Shown piece after piece: positions 7,642 through 16,114 of a stretch of DNA of 42,684 nt. Made by a program: the position numbers and the translations under genes. The stretch covers positions 1 to 42,684 of the forward strand of contig PLTT01000018.1 of NCBI GenBank assembly GCA_003164595.1. The letters are read 5' to 3'. How positions within the stretch are numbered: the stretch's first letter is position 1; every line of letters begins with the position of its first letter. The notes below the pieces were generated by a model. That model made no database searches and was not told the origin of the DNA. It saw nothing but the letters and a program-made list of their open reading frames with translations. Origin of the DNA: Candidatus Saccharimonadota bacterium (lineage in GTDB: Bacteria; Patescibacteriota; Saccharimonadia; Saccharimonadales; UBA4665).

Positions 7642-8070
7642 CTACTTTATGTGGACTTCCTTGGCTTTGCTCTTCGTAGGCATATCGACTGGCATCGTTA
7701 CCTTCAATATTCCATCCTTAAACTCCGCCCCAACCTTATCTGTCTGGGTGCCTTTTGGCAAACTCACTCGTCTCAGATAATGGCTGCTACTCTCTCTCAA
7801 ATAGTAGCGTTTCTTGTTTTCATCCTCTTCCTTTTCTTTGTGCTCAGCAGAAATCTCAAGCACTCCTTTATCGGTTGTAACCTTAACCTCATCTTTCTTG
7901 AAGTTTGGTAAACTTACCTCGGCCACTATCTTACCGTCCATCTCATACAGATCCATGGTTGTCGAATCTGCAATGGAGGGAAGTAGGCTCCAGCTATTAC
8001 CCCAAAACTTATCTAGATCATTCTCCACCTCCTCCAAATCAACCAACGGATTATATTGAACTAATTTCAT
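7642..8070 (-). CDS. Hsp20/alpha-crystallin small heat-shock protein
   Basis: A 142-aa small heat-shock protein that holds unfolding proteins in a refoldable state. The alpha-crystallin domain spans about residues 38-128 (YEMDGKIVAEVSLPNFKKDE; GVLEISAEHKEKEE; FKDGILKVTMPV), with the usual short N-terminal arm. The C-terminal tail (KSKAKEVHIK) has no clear IxI motif. A strong SD (GGGAGGAT) precedes the ATG. It is the third gene of a five-gene operon that appears to be controlled by the divergent Crp/Fnr-type regulator. Confidence 0.92.
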   Translation of the reverse strand: MKLVQYNPLVDLEEVENDLDKFWGNSWSLLPSIADSTTMDLYEMDGKIVAEVSLPNFKKDEVKVTTDKGVLEISAEHKEKEEDENKKRYYLRESSSHYLRRVSLPKGTQTDKVGAEFKDGILKVTMPVDMPTKSKAKEVHIK

Positions 8071-8109
8071 CTTAATATCCTCCCACTTTCAATTAATATC
8101 GCGTTAGCT

Positions 8110-8496
8110 CTAGTGAGCCGACGCTTGATGATGACTAATCGGCGTGTGACCAATAATGCTGTGTCGTACGTGACGAGCAGTATCGGCCAACCAGAAAACA
8201 CCAAGAACTACAGCTAGAGTGTAGAATATCGTCTGGCTAACAACTATTACTCCGATGATCGCCAATACAATGGCTGCTAACCCCATTACCATCTCACTAA
8301 CATTCAGTATGCTATAGTTGTCAAAATCAAAGCTACTAAAGGCGAACATCAATATTCCAGCCAAGATCAGTAATGCAACTGCACTCCTCCAGCTACCTAC
8401 CATTGCCCATGAGAAACTATAGAACTTAGCATACACGACAGCGCCACCCACCAAGGCGAATAGCGTAGTCATCGCATCTTTCCATGAAATTTTCAT
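8110..8496 (-). CDS. Four-helix membrane protein of stress operon
   Basis: A 128-aa integral membrane protein with four hydrophobic segments (about residues 9-26, 37-53, 66-86, 89-105) and a His-rich C-terminus (HSIIGHTPISHHQASAH). The layout recalls HdeD/DUF308-like proteins linked to acid or stress resistance, but I see no diagnostic motif. SD AGGAGGT lies seven bases before the ATG. It lies between the 84-aa gene and the Hsp20 gene, so it is co-expressed with them. The His-rich tail could bind metal. Confidence 0.65.
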   Translation of the reverse strand: MKISWKDAMTTLFALVGGAVVYAKFYSFSWAMVGSWRSAVALLILAGILMFAFSSFDFDNYSILNVSEMVMGLAAIVLAIIGVIVVSQTIFYTLAVVLGVFWLADTARHVRHSIIGHTPISHHQASAH

Positions 8497-8506
8497 AATA
8501 GACCTC

Positions 8507-8761
8507 CTAAAAAATTACATATTTACCGACGGCCGGCCCTGTGCTCTGAACGCCACCAAGGTAGCGACCGTGTTCAATCGCATCCCAACGACGTTCCTGC
8601 AGTTCAGCGGCCGTTCTCCGCCATCCTTCTTCGTTCTCCAGGATAAGGTTAAGTTCAGCCAGATCCTCTGAGCCCACAGAGCGCTCTACTTTATTTTGTC
8701 CCGAACTGTACTCCCTTGACGCTAGCCCACGATCGGCGGGGGAGCGCTCAATATTAATCAT
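8507..8761 (-). CDS. Hypothetical protein, first gene of stress operon
   Basis: An 84-aa hydrophilic protein with a central charged helix (LAELNLILENEEGWRRTAAE) and no recognisable family. It starts with a strong SD (AAGGAGG) and follows a leader of about 20 nt. A -10-like TATTAG (8789-8794) lies upstream, with the Crp-type palindrome centred roughly 42-45 bp before the expected transcription start, the usual place for a class II activator. It ends 10 bases before the next gene. Confidence 0.65.
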   Translation of the reverse strand: MINIERSPADRGLASREYSSGQNKVERSVGSEDLAELNLILENEEGWRRTAAELQERRWDAIEHGRYLGGVQSTGPAVGKYVIF

Positions 8762-8788
8762 GTCATTTGCCTCCTTCCTCTTACGTTT

Positions 8789-8794
8789 CTAATA
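8789..8794 (-). promoter_or_regulatory. -10 box of the stress operon
   Basis: On the minus strand TATTAG lies about 28 bases before the ATG at 8761. No good -35 hexamer is present at 17 bp, as expected for an activator-dependent promoter. The Crp-type palindrome at 8820-8833 takes the position of the -35 region. Confidence 0.4.
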
Positions 8795-8819
8795 ATGGAC
8801 TCTTATCTCCGAATCTTCA

Positions 8820-8833
8820 GTGACTGGAGTCAC
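8820..8833. promoter_or_regulatory. Crp/Fnr-type operator palindrome
   Basis: GTGACT-GG-AGTCAC is a perfect inverted repeat. Written as GTGA-N6-TCAC, flanked by A on both sides, it is close to the Escherichia coli CRP consensus TGTGA-N6-TCACA. It lies between the divergent Crp/Fnr-family gene (start 8872) and the stress operon (start 8761), so it is the obvious candidate site for that regulator, acting on both genes. Confidence 0.7.
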
Positions 8834-8871
8834 AAGCTGTAACAATTAGACAATTTTGGAGTATAATTAGG

Positions 8872-9576
8872 GTGAGCTTTGAGATGAAGAATACATTTAG
8901 TCAACAGCTAGTGAATTTCTTTGCATCGGGAGACGAGGAAAGCTTCGTTAACGGTGAGATTATTACACATGGCGATTATCCGTCTGGAGTTTTCTTAATA
9001 ACGTCGGGTTTTGTCAAAGTATATTCTATTAGCGACAAGGGAGATAAATGCATTCATATCGTTTATCAATCCGGCGAAGTCTTCCCGTTGATTTGGGCAT
9101 TCAACGGTATTCGAAGAAGGGTTTTCTACGAAGCCATAACGAATGTTACTGTGCAACGGGTGGCTAGGGATAAATTTCTAAAATCCGTAGAAACCAACCT
9201 TGAGTTGAGTAGGAAAATGCTGTCCGAGCTTAGCAAGCAATTTATGATATACGCAGATCGACTTGATAATTTGGAGTCCAAGGATGCCCACGAACGAATA
9301 ACTCATCGTTTGCTATTCTTGGCTGGACGCTTTGGCGTTAAACAGGGCAGCGCAGTTATTATAAAAGCCCCTATCACGCACGAGTTAATAGCTGAATCTA
9401 TCAACCTTTCAAGAGAAACGGTTAGTAGGGAAATGGAAAAACTTGAAGGTAAAAAACTAATATCTAAAACCGGCAAATATATCGTGATTTCCGACGTCGC
9501 GGCTTTTGCCGATCAATTCGGCGACCCAGTCACTCTAGACTTATGGGGTTTGGACGAAACCTCTATAGAAAAATAA
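8872..9576 (+). CDS. Crp/Fnr-family transcriptional regulator
   Basis: A 234-aa regulator with an N-terminal cyclic-nucleotide-binding-type beta barrel (about residues 20-130; GDYPSGVFLITSGFVKVYS) and a C-terminal winged helix-turn-helix (ELIAESINLSRETVSREMEKL). The N-terminal Cys cluster of oxygen-sensing FNR is absent, so it should sense something other than oxygen via Fe-S. TATAAT (8862-8867) ends four bases before the GTG at 8872; an ATG at 8884 is an alternative start. It faces the Hsp20/phosphoribosyltransferase operon across a Crp-type site and probably regulates that operon and itself. Confidence 0.88.
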   Translation: MSFEMKNTFSQQLVNFFASGDEESFVNGEIITHGDYPSGVFLITSGFVKVYSISDKGDKCIHIVYQSGEVFPLIWAFNGIRRRVFYEAITNVTVQRVARDKFLKSVETNLELSRKMLSELSKQFMIYADRLDNLESKDAHERITHRLLFLAGRFGVKQGSAVIIKAPITHELIAESINLSRETVSREMEKLEGKKLISKTGKYIVISDVAAFADQFGDPVTLDLWGLDETSIEK

Positions 9577-9621
9577 TAGTTTTTCGTTCATCTATCAATG
9601 AAAAGAGATAACTAAAATATT

Positions 9622-9636
9622 TGATACAATGTATCA
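9622..9636. promoter_or_regulatory. Palindromic operator before an ABC exporter gene
   Basis: TGATACA-A-TGTATCA is a perfect 15-bp inverted repeat located 27 bp before the ATG at 9664. It overlaps an extended -10-like sequence (TGATACAAT), so a protein bound here could block transcription of the exporter. The cognate regulator is unknown. Confidence 0.45.
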
Positions 9637-9663
9637 TATTATTAACTAAAAATATTTTCTTAT

Positions 9664-11442
9664 ATGGCAAAGAATTCCACCAGCCAAACTCTGCGTTTTT
9701 TTTGGCAACACGTTTCAAGATACCCTAAATATTTTTCTGTAGTCGTAGTTAATATCCCACTAACGGTCTTTGTGTACAATTTTCTGCCTCCCCTAATTAT
9801 CGCCAACGTCTTAAACCGCCTTAGCCAACATGACTATCAGCCTCATCATATATGGGCAAGCTTTGGCACGAGCCTGATGGAATATACTTTTTTGGTCTTA
9901 CTCGGCGGCGTAGTAATGTGGAGAGTCACAGATCTATATCTATGGAAACTTGAGGCAGGGGTCGAAAAAGACATTGCCCGCAGAGTCTTTAGTCATCTAC
10001 TGGCACAGAGCTCGAACTTCCACGCCAATACTTTCAGTGGCGCACTGGTTTCGAAAACAAATAAAATTATGGGTAGTTATATTAGATTTGCTGATACAAC
10101 ATTTTTTCAAGTTATCCCGCTATTCGCTAGTCTAGTATTCACCCTGCTAATATTGTCAACCAAAGCTCCATTATTTGTGGCGATTCTACTTTTATTTTCG
10201 ATAGTCTACATAATTATCGCATTGTATATCTCTAAAGGAGTACGCCGACTGAGCGCCATCCAAGCAAATGCTGAGAGCACTCAGACTGGCTATTTAGCTG
10301 ATGCCTTAATCAATGTAATGGCCATCAAAAGCTTCGCCGGTTCAAAGTTTGAAAATAAGCAATTCGATAAATTAACCAACAATACGCACGCCCGGCTAAG
10401 CGATGTTATGCGTGGCAGCCGCAACCAGCTTATCTATTTAACTACAATTACGAATAGTATCTCGGCGCTAGCTTTGGCTATGGCAGTAATCGGAGTCATG
10501 GTATTTAAGTCAAACCTGGCCACCGTCTTTTTAATCCTAACCTATACTTCGAGTATTGCCAGTCAACTTTTTGGGTTCGGGACTAGCGTGCTAAGGAACT
10601 ACAACCGTGCTTTTGGAGATGCAACAGATATGGTAGAAATATTGGGAGTTGAGCCAGAGGTCAAAGATCCCGCCGAGCCAGAGAGTCTTAGAATCAAAGA
10701 CGGAGCTATAGAATTCAAAGACGTCGACTTTACCCACTCCGGAGCGGGTGAGGCTTTATTCCATAAGTTGAATATCAATATTAGAGCAGGCGAAAAAGTT
10801 GGCTTAGTTGGTCATTCAGGCTCTGGCAAATCTACCTTCATGCGCCTAATTCTACGCTTTAGCGATATTGATGGCGGAGAAATTTTGATTGACGGGCAAA
10901 ACATTGCAAACATTACTCAAGATGATTTACGACAAAGTATTGCTTATGTACCCCAAGAACCAATTATGTTCCACAGGACTTTGCGTGAAAATATCAGTTA
11001 CGGCAGGCAAGATGCCACTACTGCTGAGGTAACCCAATCGGCCAAGATGGCCCACGCTGACGATTTTATTAGACAACTACCAGAAGTATATGAAACTTTA
11101 GTAGGCGAGCGAGGAGTTAAATTATCTGGTGGCCAGCGTCAACGCATCGCCATAGCCCGGGCAATGTTAAAGAATGCCCCAATTTTGGTTCTGGACGAGG
11201 CTACCAGTGCTCTGGATTCGGACAGTGAAGTATTAATCCAAGATGCTTTATGGAAACTCATGGAAGGTCGAACTACGATCGTAATAGCGCATCGCTTAAG
11301 CACGATCCAAAAGATGGACCGAATCCTGGTTCTGGAAGAAGGCGAGATCACAGAAGAGGGAACCCATAAAGACCTGCTGGCAACTAACGGCACCTACGCA
11401 AAACTTTGGGCTCATCAATCTGGCGGATTTATTGATGAGTAG
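9664..11442 (+). CDS. ABC exporter, fused membrane and ATPase domains
   Basis: A 592-aa half-transporter of the type IV (MsbA/McjD-like) exporter class that works as a dimer. Six membrane helices occupy about residues 20-320; the nucleotide-binding domain follows with Walker A G383-HSGSGKS, signature LSGGQ 487-491, Walker B ending D511-E512 and an H-loop (VIAHRLSTI). All catalytic residues are present. Substrate (lipid, peptide or drug) cannot be inferred. A palindromic operator just upstream suggests dedicated regulation. A similar exporter lies at 23211; the two are not adjacent and probably act as homodimers. Confidence 0.92.
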   Translation: MAKNSTSQTLRFFWQHVSRYPKYFSVVVVNIPLTVFVYNFLPPLIIANVLNRLSQHDYQPHHIWASFGTSLMEYTFLVLLGGVVMWRVTDLYLWKLEAGVEKDIARRVFSHLLAQSSNFHANTFSGALVSKTNKIMGSYIRFADTTFFQVIPLFASLVFTLLILSTKAPLFVAILLLFSIVYIIIALYISKGVRRLSAIQANAESTQTGYLADALINVMAIKSFAGSKFENKQFDKLTNNTHARLSDVMRGSRNQLIYLTTITNSISALALAMAVIGVMVFKSNLATVFLILTYTSSIASQLFGFGTSVLRNYNRAFGDATDMVEILGVEPEVKDPAEPESLRIKDGAIEFKDVDFTHSGAGEALFHKLNINIRAGEKVGLVGHSGSGKSTFMRLILRFSDIDGGEILIDGQNIANITQDDLRQSIAYVPQEPIMFHRTLRENISYGRQDATTAEVTQSAKMAHADDFIRQLPEVYETLVGERGVKLSGGQRQRIAIARAMLKNAPILVLDEATSALDSDSEVLIQDALWKLMEGRTTIVIAHRLSTIQKMDRILVLEEGEITEEGTHKDLLATNGTYAKLWAHQSGGFIDE

Positions 11443-11564
11443 CCCCTAGGGTTTGTTTTTCCTGTTCATTAACCATAATTAAATTACGGGTGTTGAATAA
11501 TTAATTATTAGCGTGGGGCAATTGTTCCGCTGCCCGAATCGCTTGGATATGCTTTAGTTAAAAT

Positions 11565-11837
11565 TCAGTCTAAGTTCTTTTTGTTTCGTCGATCACGGAA
11601 AAGTTCTCCATAAACCTGAGAACTGCCAAAAAGTGGATAGCTATCGTCAGGATTAGCAACGTCACTAATAAAGCCCTTTATATAATCCCTTGCTCTGGTC
11701 AATCTGTCCTTTGTCCTCTCGACAGTTTGGGCTTGGCGGATAATTGACTCTGCTTCCTGGACGGTTTCATGTTGCATGAGTGCAGGGCTATCCTGTGCCA
11801 AGAATTCTTCAGATGGAGGTACTTTTTCTGGTTGCAT
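11565..11837 (-). CDS. Hypothetical protein
   Basis: A 90-aa polar protein beginning MQPEKVPPSEEF. A predicted helical stretch (ETVQEAESIIRQAQTVERTKDRLTRARDY, given here as residues about 24-52) could form a coiled coil, and the C-terminus is basic. Longer starts to 11873 are possible. I chose the ATG at 11837 because TTGCAA, 16 nt and TAGAGT lie upstream with eight bases to the ATG. Unknown function. Confidence 0.5.
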   Translation of the reverse strand: MQPEKVPPSEEFLAQDSPALMQHETVQEAESIIRQAQTVERTKDRLTRARDYIKGFISDVANPDDSYPLFGSSQVYGELFRDRRNKKNLD

Positions 11838-12001
11838 AAATATATACTCTACAGCCATTAAAAGATATTGCAATGATAAAGTTTATAAAAAGAGACATCA
11901 TGACGGAATAATAATGAATATCATCCGGTTTTTACTTATCTTGGCTATCAGCACATAAGAAATGTATAGTATAGGTTATTAGTTAAGCAGGAATATAGTA
12001 T

Positions 12002-12358
12002 ATGTTTGAACACCATTCATCGAACCGCGAGCCTATCGGTGAAGATGAAATAGTAGAGTACGTCAGAACTCAAACAGAAAGAATTAATAGTGGCAGGCCG
12101 ACATGGCTGTCAGTGCCTTTTGATTCTGGGGCTGTCCGAGCCCACCGCTACTACAAAGATGCTAGGCTAATAGGCTATGTAGAGCAGGATGATAATGATC
12201 GCAGGTGTAGAGTCTACGTGGTTACTGCTGATGGAGGTGAGGATGTGTTTAGGCCATTGACTCTCGAACGGTTAGCTTTTACCGACGCGATTAGTCGACT
12301 CGAAAGGCACAACGGACAAGAACCTGGACTCCCGGTCGAAAACATCGTAAGCGGCTAA
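12002..12358 (+). CDS. Hypothetical protein
   Basis: A 118-aa soluble protein. The core (ARLIGYVEQDDNDRRCRVYVV) looks like a small beta domain and the end (LERLAFTDAISRLERHNG) like a helix. The ATG is preceded by AGGA about eight bases upstream and by TATAGT further out. No family recognised; it is a single gene with 142 nt before the Nudix gene. That gap holds no signal that I can name beyond the Nudix promoter. Confidence 0.55.
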   Translation: MFEHHSSNREPIGEDEIVEYVRTQTERINSGRPTWLSVPFDSGAVRAHRYYKDARLIGYVEQDDNDRRCRVYVVTADGGEDVFRPLTLERLAFTDAISRLERHNGQEPGLPVENIVSG

Positions 12359-12500
12359 AGGCTGGACAAAGACTCACGATCAACAATTTCTAGAGTCGCT
12401 ACAGTAGACTTATTCTCGAAAGATAGGCTACCACACCAACACTGTCGGTACTCAGAGCCAATTCATCAGCATTAGAGAAATTTTTGTTATTATAGACTTA

Positions 12501-12953
12501 ATGACCAATCATCAATATCCCTTAGTAAAAAAAGAATTTGACGACATATATTCCAAGGTTCCCCGACTGACAGTAGAGATTATATTGAGAAATAAAGGCG
12601 GGGAAGTGTATATGACAAAAAGAGCAATTGAGCCTTGCAAAGGACAGTGGCACCTGCCTGGCGGTACGGTATATTTTGGGGAGTCATTGCTCGAAGCGGT
12701 CAGACGAGTTGCGCTTAGGGAGCTTGGTATCAAGGTTCAAAATGCCACAAATACAGGGTATATAGAATACCCAAGCCACTACCTAAATGGCCTAGACTCG
12801 CCGGTTGGCATAGTATTTGAAGTTACTAGCTACACCGGTGAGCCAAAAGTAGACGACGAAGCCATTGCCGGTAACTGGTTCTCTGAGCTTCCGGCCAATA
12901 CTCACGCCGACCAAGATACTTTTCTTATACAAAACGATTACCTTACTAACTAA
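12501..12953 (+). CDS. Nudix hydrolase, GDP-mannose mannosyl hydrolase-like
   Basis: A 150-aa Nudix-fold enzyme. The Nudix box lies at residues 54-77 (GGTVYFGESLLEAVRRV then ALRELGI). The first Glu of the usual REVxEE motif is missing (RRVALRELG), as in GDP-mannose mannosyl hydrolases, which hydrolyse GDP-mannose or GDP-glucose to sugar and GDP. The preceding WHLPGG also fits that group. An extended -10 (TGTTATTAT) ends seven bases before the ATG, with no SD. Another substrate remains possible because Nudix specificity is hard to read from sequence. Confidence 0.75.
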   Translation: MTNHQYPLVKKEFDDIYSKVPRLTVEIILRNKGGEVYMTKRAIEPCKGQWHLPGGTVYFGESLLEAVRRVALRELGIKVQNATNTGYIEYPSHYLNGLDSPVGIVFEVTSYTGEPKVDDEAIAGNWFSELPANTHADQDTFLIQNDYLTN

Positions 12954-12978
12954 GACGGCCAATCCTCGACAGTTGTGA

Positions 12979-13236
12979 TTATAGGTATTTCGACTTAACT
13001 ATATTTTTGTTAATCCCATTAACAAGGTTGGTATAGCCCAGTTCCTGTAATATGTTCATTGCCACAGTAGAACGGCTGCCAGTATTACAATAAAGAATTA
13101 ACTCAGTATCTTTTGGTACGCCCTGTAATTGTTCAGCTCCGGCTAACAGTTTACGTGGAGGAATATTAATGGCGCCCTTGGCGCGCCCTAACTTAAATTC
13201 CATGGGTTCTCTTACGTCAATGATAATGCGGTTCAT
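12979..13236 (-). CDS. Single-domain rhodanese-like protein
   Basis: An 85-aa rhodanese domain with the active-site Cys50 in LYCNTGSRS and the conserved opening IIIDVREPMEF and HxGAxNIP-like RAKGAINIP. It is shorter than usual, and the final strand/helix (NLVNGINKNI) is truncated compared with GlpE. Such proteins transfer sulfane sulfur or carry persulfide. SD AGGAGA precedes the ATG by eight bases. It follows the MFS exporter gene by 22 nt on the same strand, so the two form an operon. Confidence 0.8.
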   Translation of the reverse strand: MNRIIIDVREPMEFKLGRAKGAINIPPRKLLAGAEQLQGVPKDTELILYCNTGSRSTVAMNILQELGYTNLVNGINKNIVKSKYL

Positions 13237-13258
13237 AAAACTTTCTCCTGTTTAACTA

Positions 13259-14497
13259 TTAAAAATCTGCCGTCTCAGCTTCGATGTGCGAGCCCTTAGT
13301 ATTATTATATACAAATAGTCCTATGCCGCCGGCGACAACTGCCGATATACCACCAACTGCCAGGCCAATACGCGGATTAGAGTGATCGCTGATCAGACCG
13401 ATCAGTGGGCCACCTATAGGTGTCGTGCCAAGGAAGGCAATAGCCCAAAGCGACATAACTCTACCTCGCATGGCCGGCTCACTGGTTAACTGTAGCGTTG
13501 TGTTACCCAGAGCTAGGAATAAAACCGACAAAGCCCCGACAAAGAACAAAGCGATTAGTGATGCAATAAATGTCGGCATACAGGCAACGACTAGCATGCT
13601 TAGACCAAACAATATTGCAGTCCAAACAAGTTGCGTCTCCCGAGCTGTTGCTTTACCGGCAGTATATAGCCCGCCAACAATAGCCCCCACTCCCGTAGCA
13701 GCCATCATCACCGTATAGGTTTTGGCATCGCCGTGCATGGTTATGGTCGCAAATAACGGTAATATAACCGGTAATTCATAGGCAAACGTACCAATTATAA
13801 ACATCATGATTAGGGTCGATTTAAGTTTTGGAACACTCCAAACATAGGCTAAGCCAGCTCGAATTTGACCAGGTTTTTTAATGGATAATGGCGCCTTGTG
13901 TAATTCTTTTTCACACATCATAAACAGGGCAATGAGGACAGCTATATAGGAAAGGGCATTAGCAATGAAACATTCGCCGATGCCGACGGTAACAATCAGT
14001 ATCCCAGCTATCGACGGGCCAATAATACGGGCTGCATTCACCATGGTCGAATTAAGAGTCACGGCATTTTTTAGATATTTACCGCCCACCATTTCTATAA
14101 CAAAAGACTGCCTGGACGGGTTATCGACAACATTAACTAGGCCCAAACAGATAGCCAGGGAATAGATCATCCATAGCTGAATAACATGTGTTACTACCAG
14201 CAGGCCTAGCGTCAAGGCTAAAAGGCCAAACAACGTTTGGGTGACATACAGGACACGCCGTTTATCAAAACGATCAGCAATAACCCCGCCCCATAACCCA
14301 AACATTAGAATTGGCAAAAACTGGGCGGCAACAACCAGACCCAATTGGGTGCCTGAATGAGTCAACTGGAGAACCAACCAAGAGAGACCAATGGTCTGCA
14401 TCCAAGTTCCACATAAAGATATGCCTTGACCTATGACAAACAGCTTGAAATTGCGAACTTCAAGCGCAGCAAATGTTCGTTTCATCACTAACTCCAT
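13259..14497 (-). CDS. MFS transporter, DHA3/EntS-like exporter
   Basis: A 412-aa major facilitator protein with twelve predicted helices. The motif-A-like loop between helices 2 and 3 is at about residues 67-81 (GLWGGVIADRFDKRR). Sequence style (FALFVIGQ-like N-terminus, WMQTIGLSWLVLQLT) resembles the DHA3 group that includes the enterobactin exporter EntS and macrolide efflux proteins. Substrate unknown. SD-like AAAGGGG lies before the ATG at 14497; a second ATG four codons in has GGAG upstream. It is co-transcribed with the rhodanese gene. Confidence 0.85.
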   Translation of the reverse strand: MELVMKRTFAALEVRNFKLFVIGQGISLCGTWMQTIGLSWLVLQLTHSGTQLGLVVAAQFLPILMFGLWGGVIADRFDKRRVLYVTQTLFGLLALTLGLLVVTHVIQLWMIYSLAICLGLVNVVDNPSRQSFVIEMVGGKYLKNAVTLNSTMVNAARIIGPSIAGILIVTVGIGECFIANALSYIAVLIALFMMCEKELHKAPLSIKKPGQIRAGLAYVWSVPKLKSTLIMMFIIGTFAYELPVILPLFATITMHGDAKTYTVMMAATGVGAIVGGLYTAGKATARETQLVWTAILFGLSMLVVACMPTFIASLIALFFVGALSVLFLALGNTTLQLTSEPAMRGRVMSLWAIAFLGTTPIGGPLIGLISDHSNPRIGLAVGGISAVVAGGIGLFVYNNTKGSHIEAETADF

Positions 14498-14578
14498 CTC
14501 AGCCCCTTTTGGTATTAATCGTTACTACTAACTATACTCTACCTGGGATACTAATCTGTTTCGGATTACTAACATATT

Positions 14579-14608
14579 TTGAAAAAAAAATTTTAGCCAT
14601 GATATACT
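14579..14608 (+). promoter_or_regulatory. Promoter of the 78-aa gene, leaderless type
   Basis: TTGAAA (14579-14584), 18 nt, then TATACT (14603-14608) with an extended TGA in front; eight bases remain to the ATG at 14617. No SD. Confidence 0.6.
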
Positions 14609-14616
14609 AGAAAACT

Positions 14617-14853
14617 ATGGAAGATTTATCTAATAACAGCTTAGACGCCCCAACGACAGAACCTATCGTAGAAGGGAAGGCCGAAATACCACACCCAAAT
14701 GAAGGGACAAACTTAGGTAGACAAGCCGAAGATCTTATCGAACAAGTTTCCAAAAATTCCGGGGATGATATCAATGAACTTAAAGCTAGACTTGGAAAAC
14801 AAGTACTACCACTTGTAGAGGGCGCACCAGAATGGTTCAGGCAAAACCCCTAA
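14617..14853 (+). CDS. Small acidic hypothetical protein (78 aa)
   Basis: A 78-aa acidic protein with a disordered, Pro/Glu-rich N-terminal half and a likely helix (residues 31-60; GRQAEDLIEQVSKN). No family recognised. It has its own good promoter ending eight bases before the ATG and is followed by an intrinsic terminator, so it is a compact single-gene unit. It resembles other short acidic proteins in this window in composition. Confidence 0.65.
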   Translation: MEDLSNNSLDAPTTEPIVEGKAEIPHPNEGTNLGRQAEDLIEQVSKNSGDDINELKARLGKQVLPLVEGAPEWFRQNP

Positions 14854-14902
14854 GCCGAACTTTGATTTTGGCAATAGTTGGCATTATCAATCAATAGTCC
14901 AT

Positions 14903-14944
14903 AAAAAAATCCCCTCGGCTTTAAATGCTTTGGGGATTTTCTTT
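14903..14944. terminator. Bidirectional intrinsic terminator
   Basis: An A-tract and AATCCCC (14903-14914) pair with GGGGATTTTC (14932-14941), with T-rich sequence on both outer sides. It ends the 78-aa gene on the plus strand and can also stop transcripts of the surface-protein gene arriving from the right on the minus strand. Confidence 0.75.
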
Positions 14945-15017
14945 ATGATTTCTTGGAGCGGTCAGTATTTGCTCTTCGATCGGGTTAACAACAAAATAAT
15001 GCTGTACCCTTTGATTG

Positions 15018-15038
15018 GCAGTTAAATTAATTAACTGC
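15018..15038 (-). repeat. Inverted repeat at the stop of the surface-protein gene
   Basis: GCAGTTAA and TTAACTGC (8 bp each, five-base loop) overlap the stop codon of the 15031 gene. There is no T-tract; it probably helps define or protect the mRNA 3' end before the terminator further downstream. Confidence 0.4.
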
Positions 15039-16008
15039 GAGCAGCACGACGGCTGAAGAAATAGTGTCCGATTGCAAATACAGCTGTAGTTGCAGCGAAC
15101 AGACCAATTACATCACCAGGGCCTGTGTTAACCAACTGGGTTGGTGTAGTAGGCGTTACTGGAGTAACTGGAGGCTTTGGAACAGTCACACTAGCTGAAC
15201 AACTCGAGTTTGCTACAGCGGCACCAGTACTATTGAAAGTCATGGTTGCTACTACTGTATATGTACCAGGAGTTGTGTAAGTGTAGGGAGCTGAGGAAAC
15301 TACGCCAGTGCCATATGTGACACCTGCAGTAGAGACACCGTTGCCCCAATTGAACGTTACACCTTTTACGCTAGCACCATTGCTTACTGTGTAGTGAGCA
15401 GTTGCGGTGAATGTTGGTTCCGTACCTGATGTAGTCAGGTAGTTACATGTACCACTAGGGGTAGGTACCGGAACTGGAGGAGTACTAACTTTAGCTTCAA
15501 AGTCTACGAACTCAATGGTTGAGCCCATTAGACCGCCGACATTAATGCCACTGCCAGTAATGCCATCAGACATCTTCTGGACTACAGCACCTTGTCCGTT
15601 GTCGAGGGTTGTCGAACCATTAACATAGTTAATAGTCTGAGCTGGGTTCAAATTAACTGTTACTGAACCGTTTGCACCTGATGTGCCACCTAAATTAGTG
15701 CTAGCTACAACTGTAGAAGTATTACTTGTGGCAGTATTGCCAGGCAAGTTAGCTGCTACATTGATACTTGTTAGGCTACCGTAAGCATCGTTATGAAGCT
15801 CAACGCTATATTCTAAGACATCACCTGCTTTTGCAGAGATAGTATTAGCATATGAGCCATTTTGTGTTAAGTCCCGAACTTCGTAAACAGAACCACCACC
15901 TTCAAGTTGACCTGGACTGTCGGCCAATGCAGGGGACATTGTGAAAGGTATCATAGCTAGGACGCTAAGTCCTGTTGCTATAGCAACTTTCTTTAATAGT
16001 TTATTCAT
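15031..16008 (-). CDS. Sortase-type surface protein with PKD-like domain
   Basis: A 325-aa exported protein. A signal peptide covers about residues 1-30 (LLKKVAIATGLSVLAMIPF; cleavage after a site such as ALA). Next comes a DUF11/conserved-repeat-like domain (AGDVLEYSVELHN), then a short Pro-rich hinge, a PKD-like Ig fold (about 205-270; YTYTTPGTYTVVATM) and a Pro/Thr linker. The C-terminus is a sorting signal: LVNTG 292-296, a hydrophobic helix and RRAARS. LVNTG departs from LPxTG but the neighbouring NTGPG matches the surface protein at 37044. SD AAAGGAA precedes the ATG at 16008; the frame upstream to 16044 is not used. Confidence 0.82.
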   Translation of the reverse strand: MNKLLKKVAIATGLSVLAMIPFTMSPALADSPGQLEGGGSVYEVRDLTQNGSYANTISAKAGDVLEYSVELHNDAYGSLTSINVAANLPGNTATSNTSTVVASTNLGGTSGANGSVTVNLNPAQTINYVNGSTTLDNGQGAVVQKMSDGITGSGINVGGLMGSTIEFVDFEAKVSTPPVPVPTPSGTCNYLTTSGTEPTFTATAHYTVSNGASVKGVTFNWGNGVSTAGVTYGTGVVSSAPYTYTTPGTYTVVATMTFNSTGAAVANSSCSASVTVPKPPVTPVTPTTPTQLVNTGPGDVIGLFAATTAVFAIGHYFFSRRAARS

Positions 16009-16114
16009 TATAAATTCCTTTCTATAAGAAATTATTTGGATCATTTAGATTAATATTCATGTAAATTGATATCATTACAAACTAGATAGTTATTGAACTT
16101 TAAACTTGGAAAAT

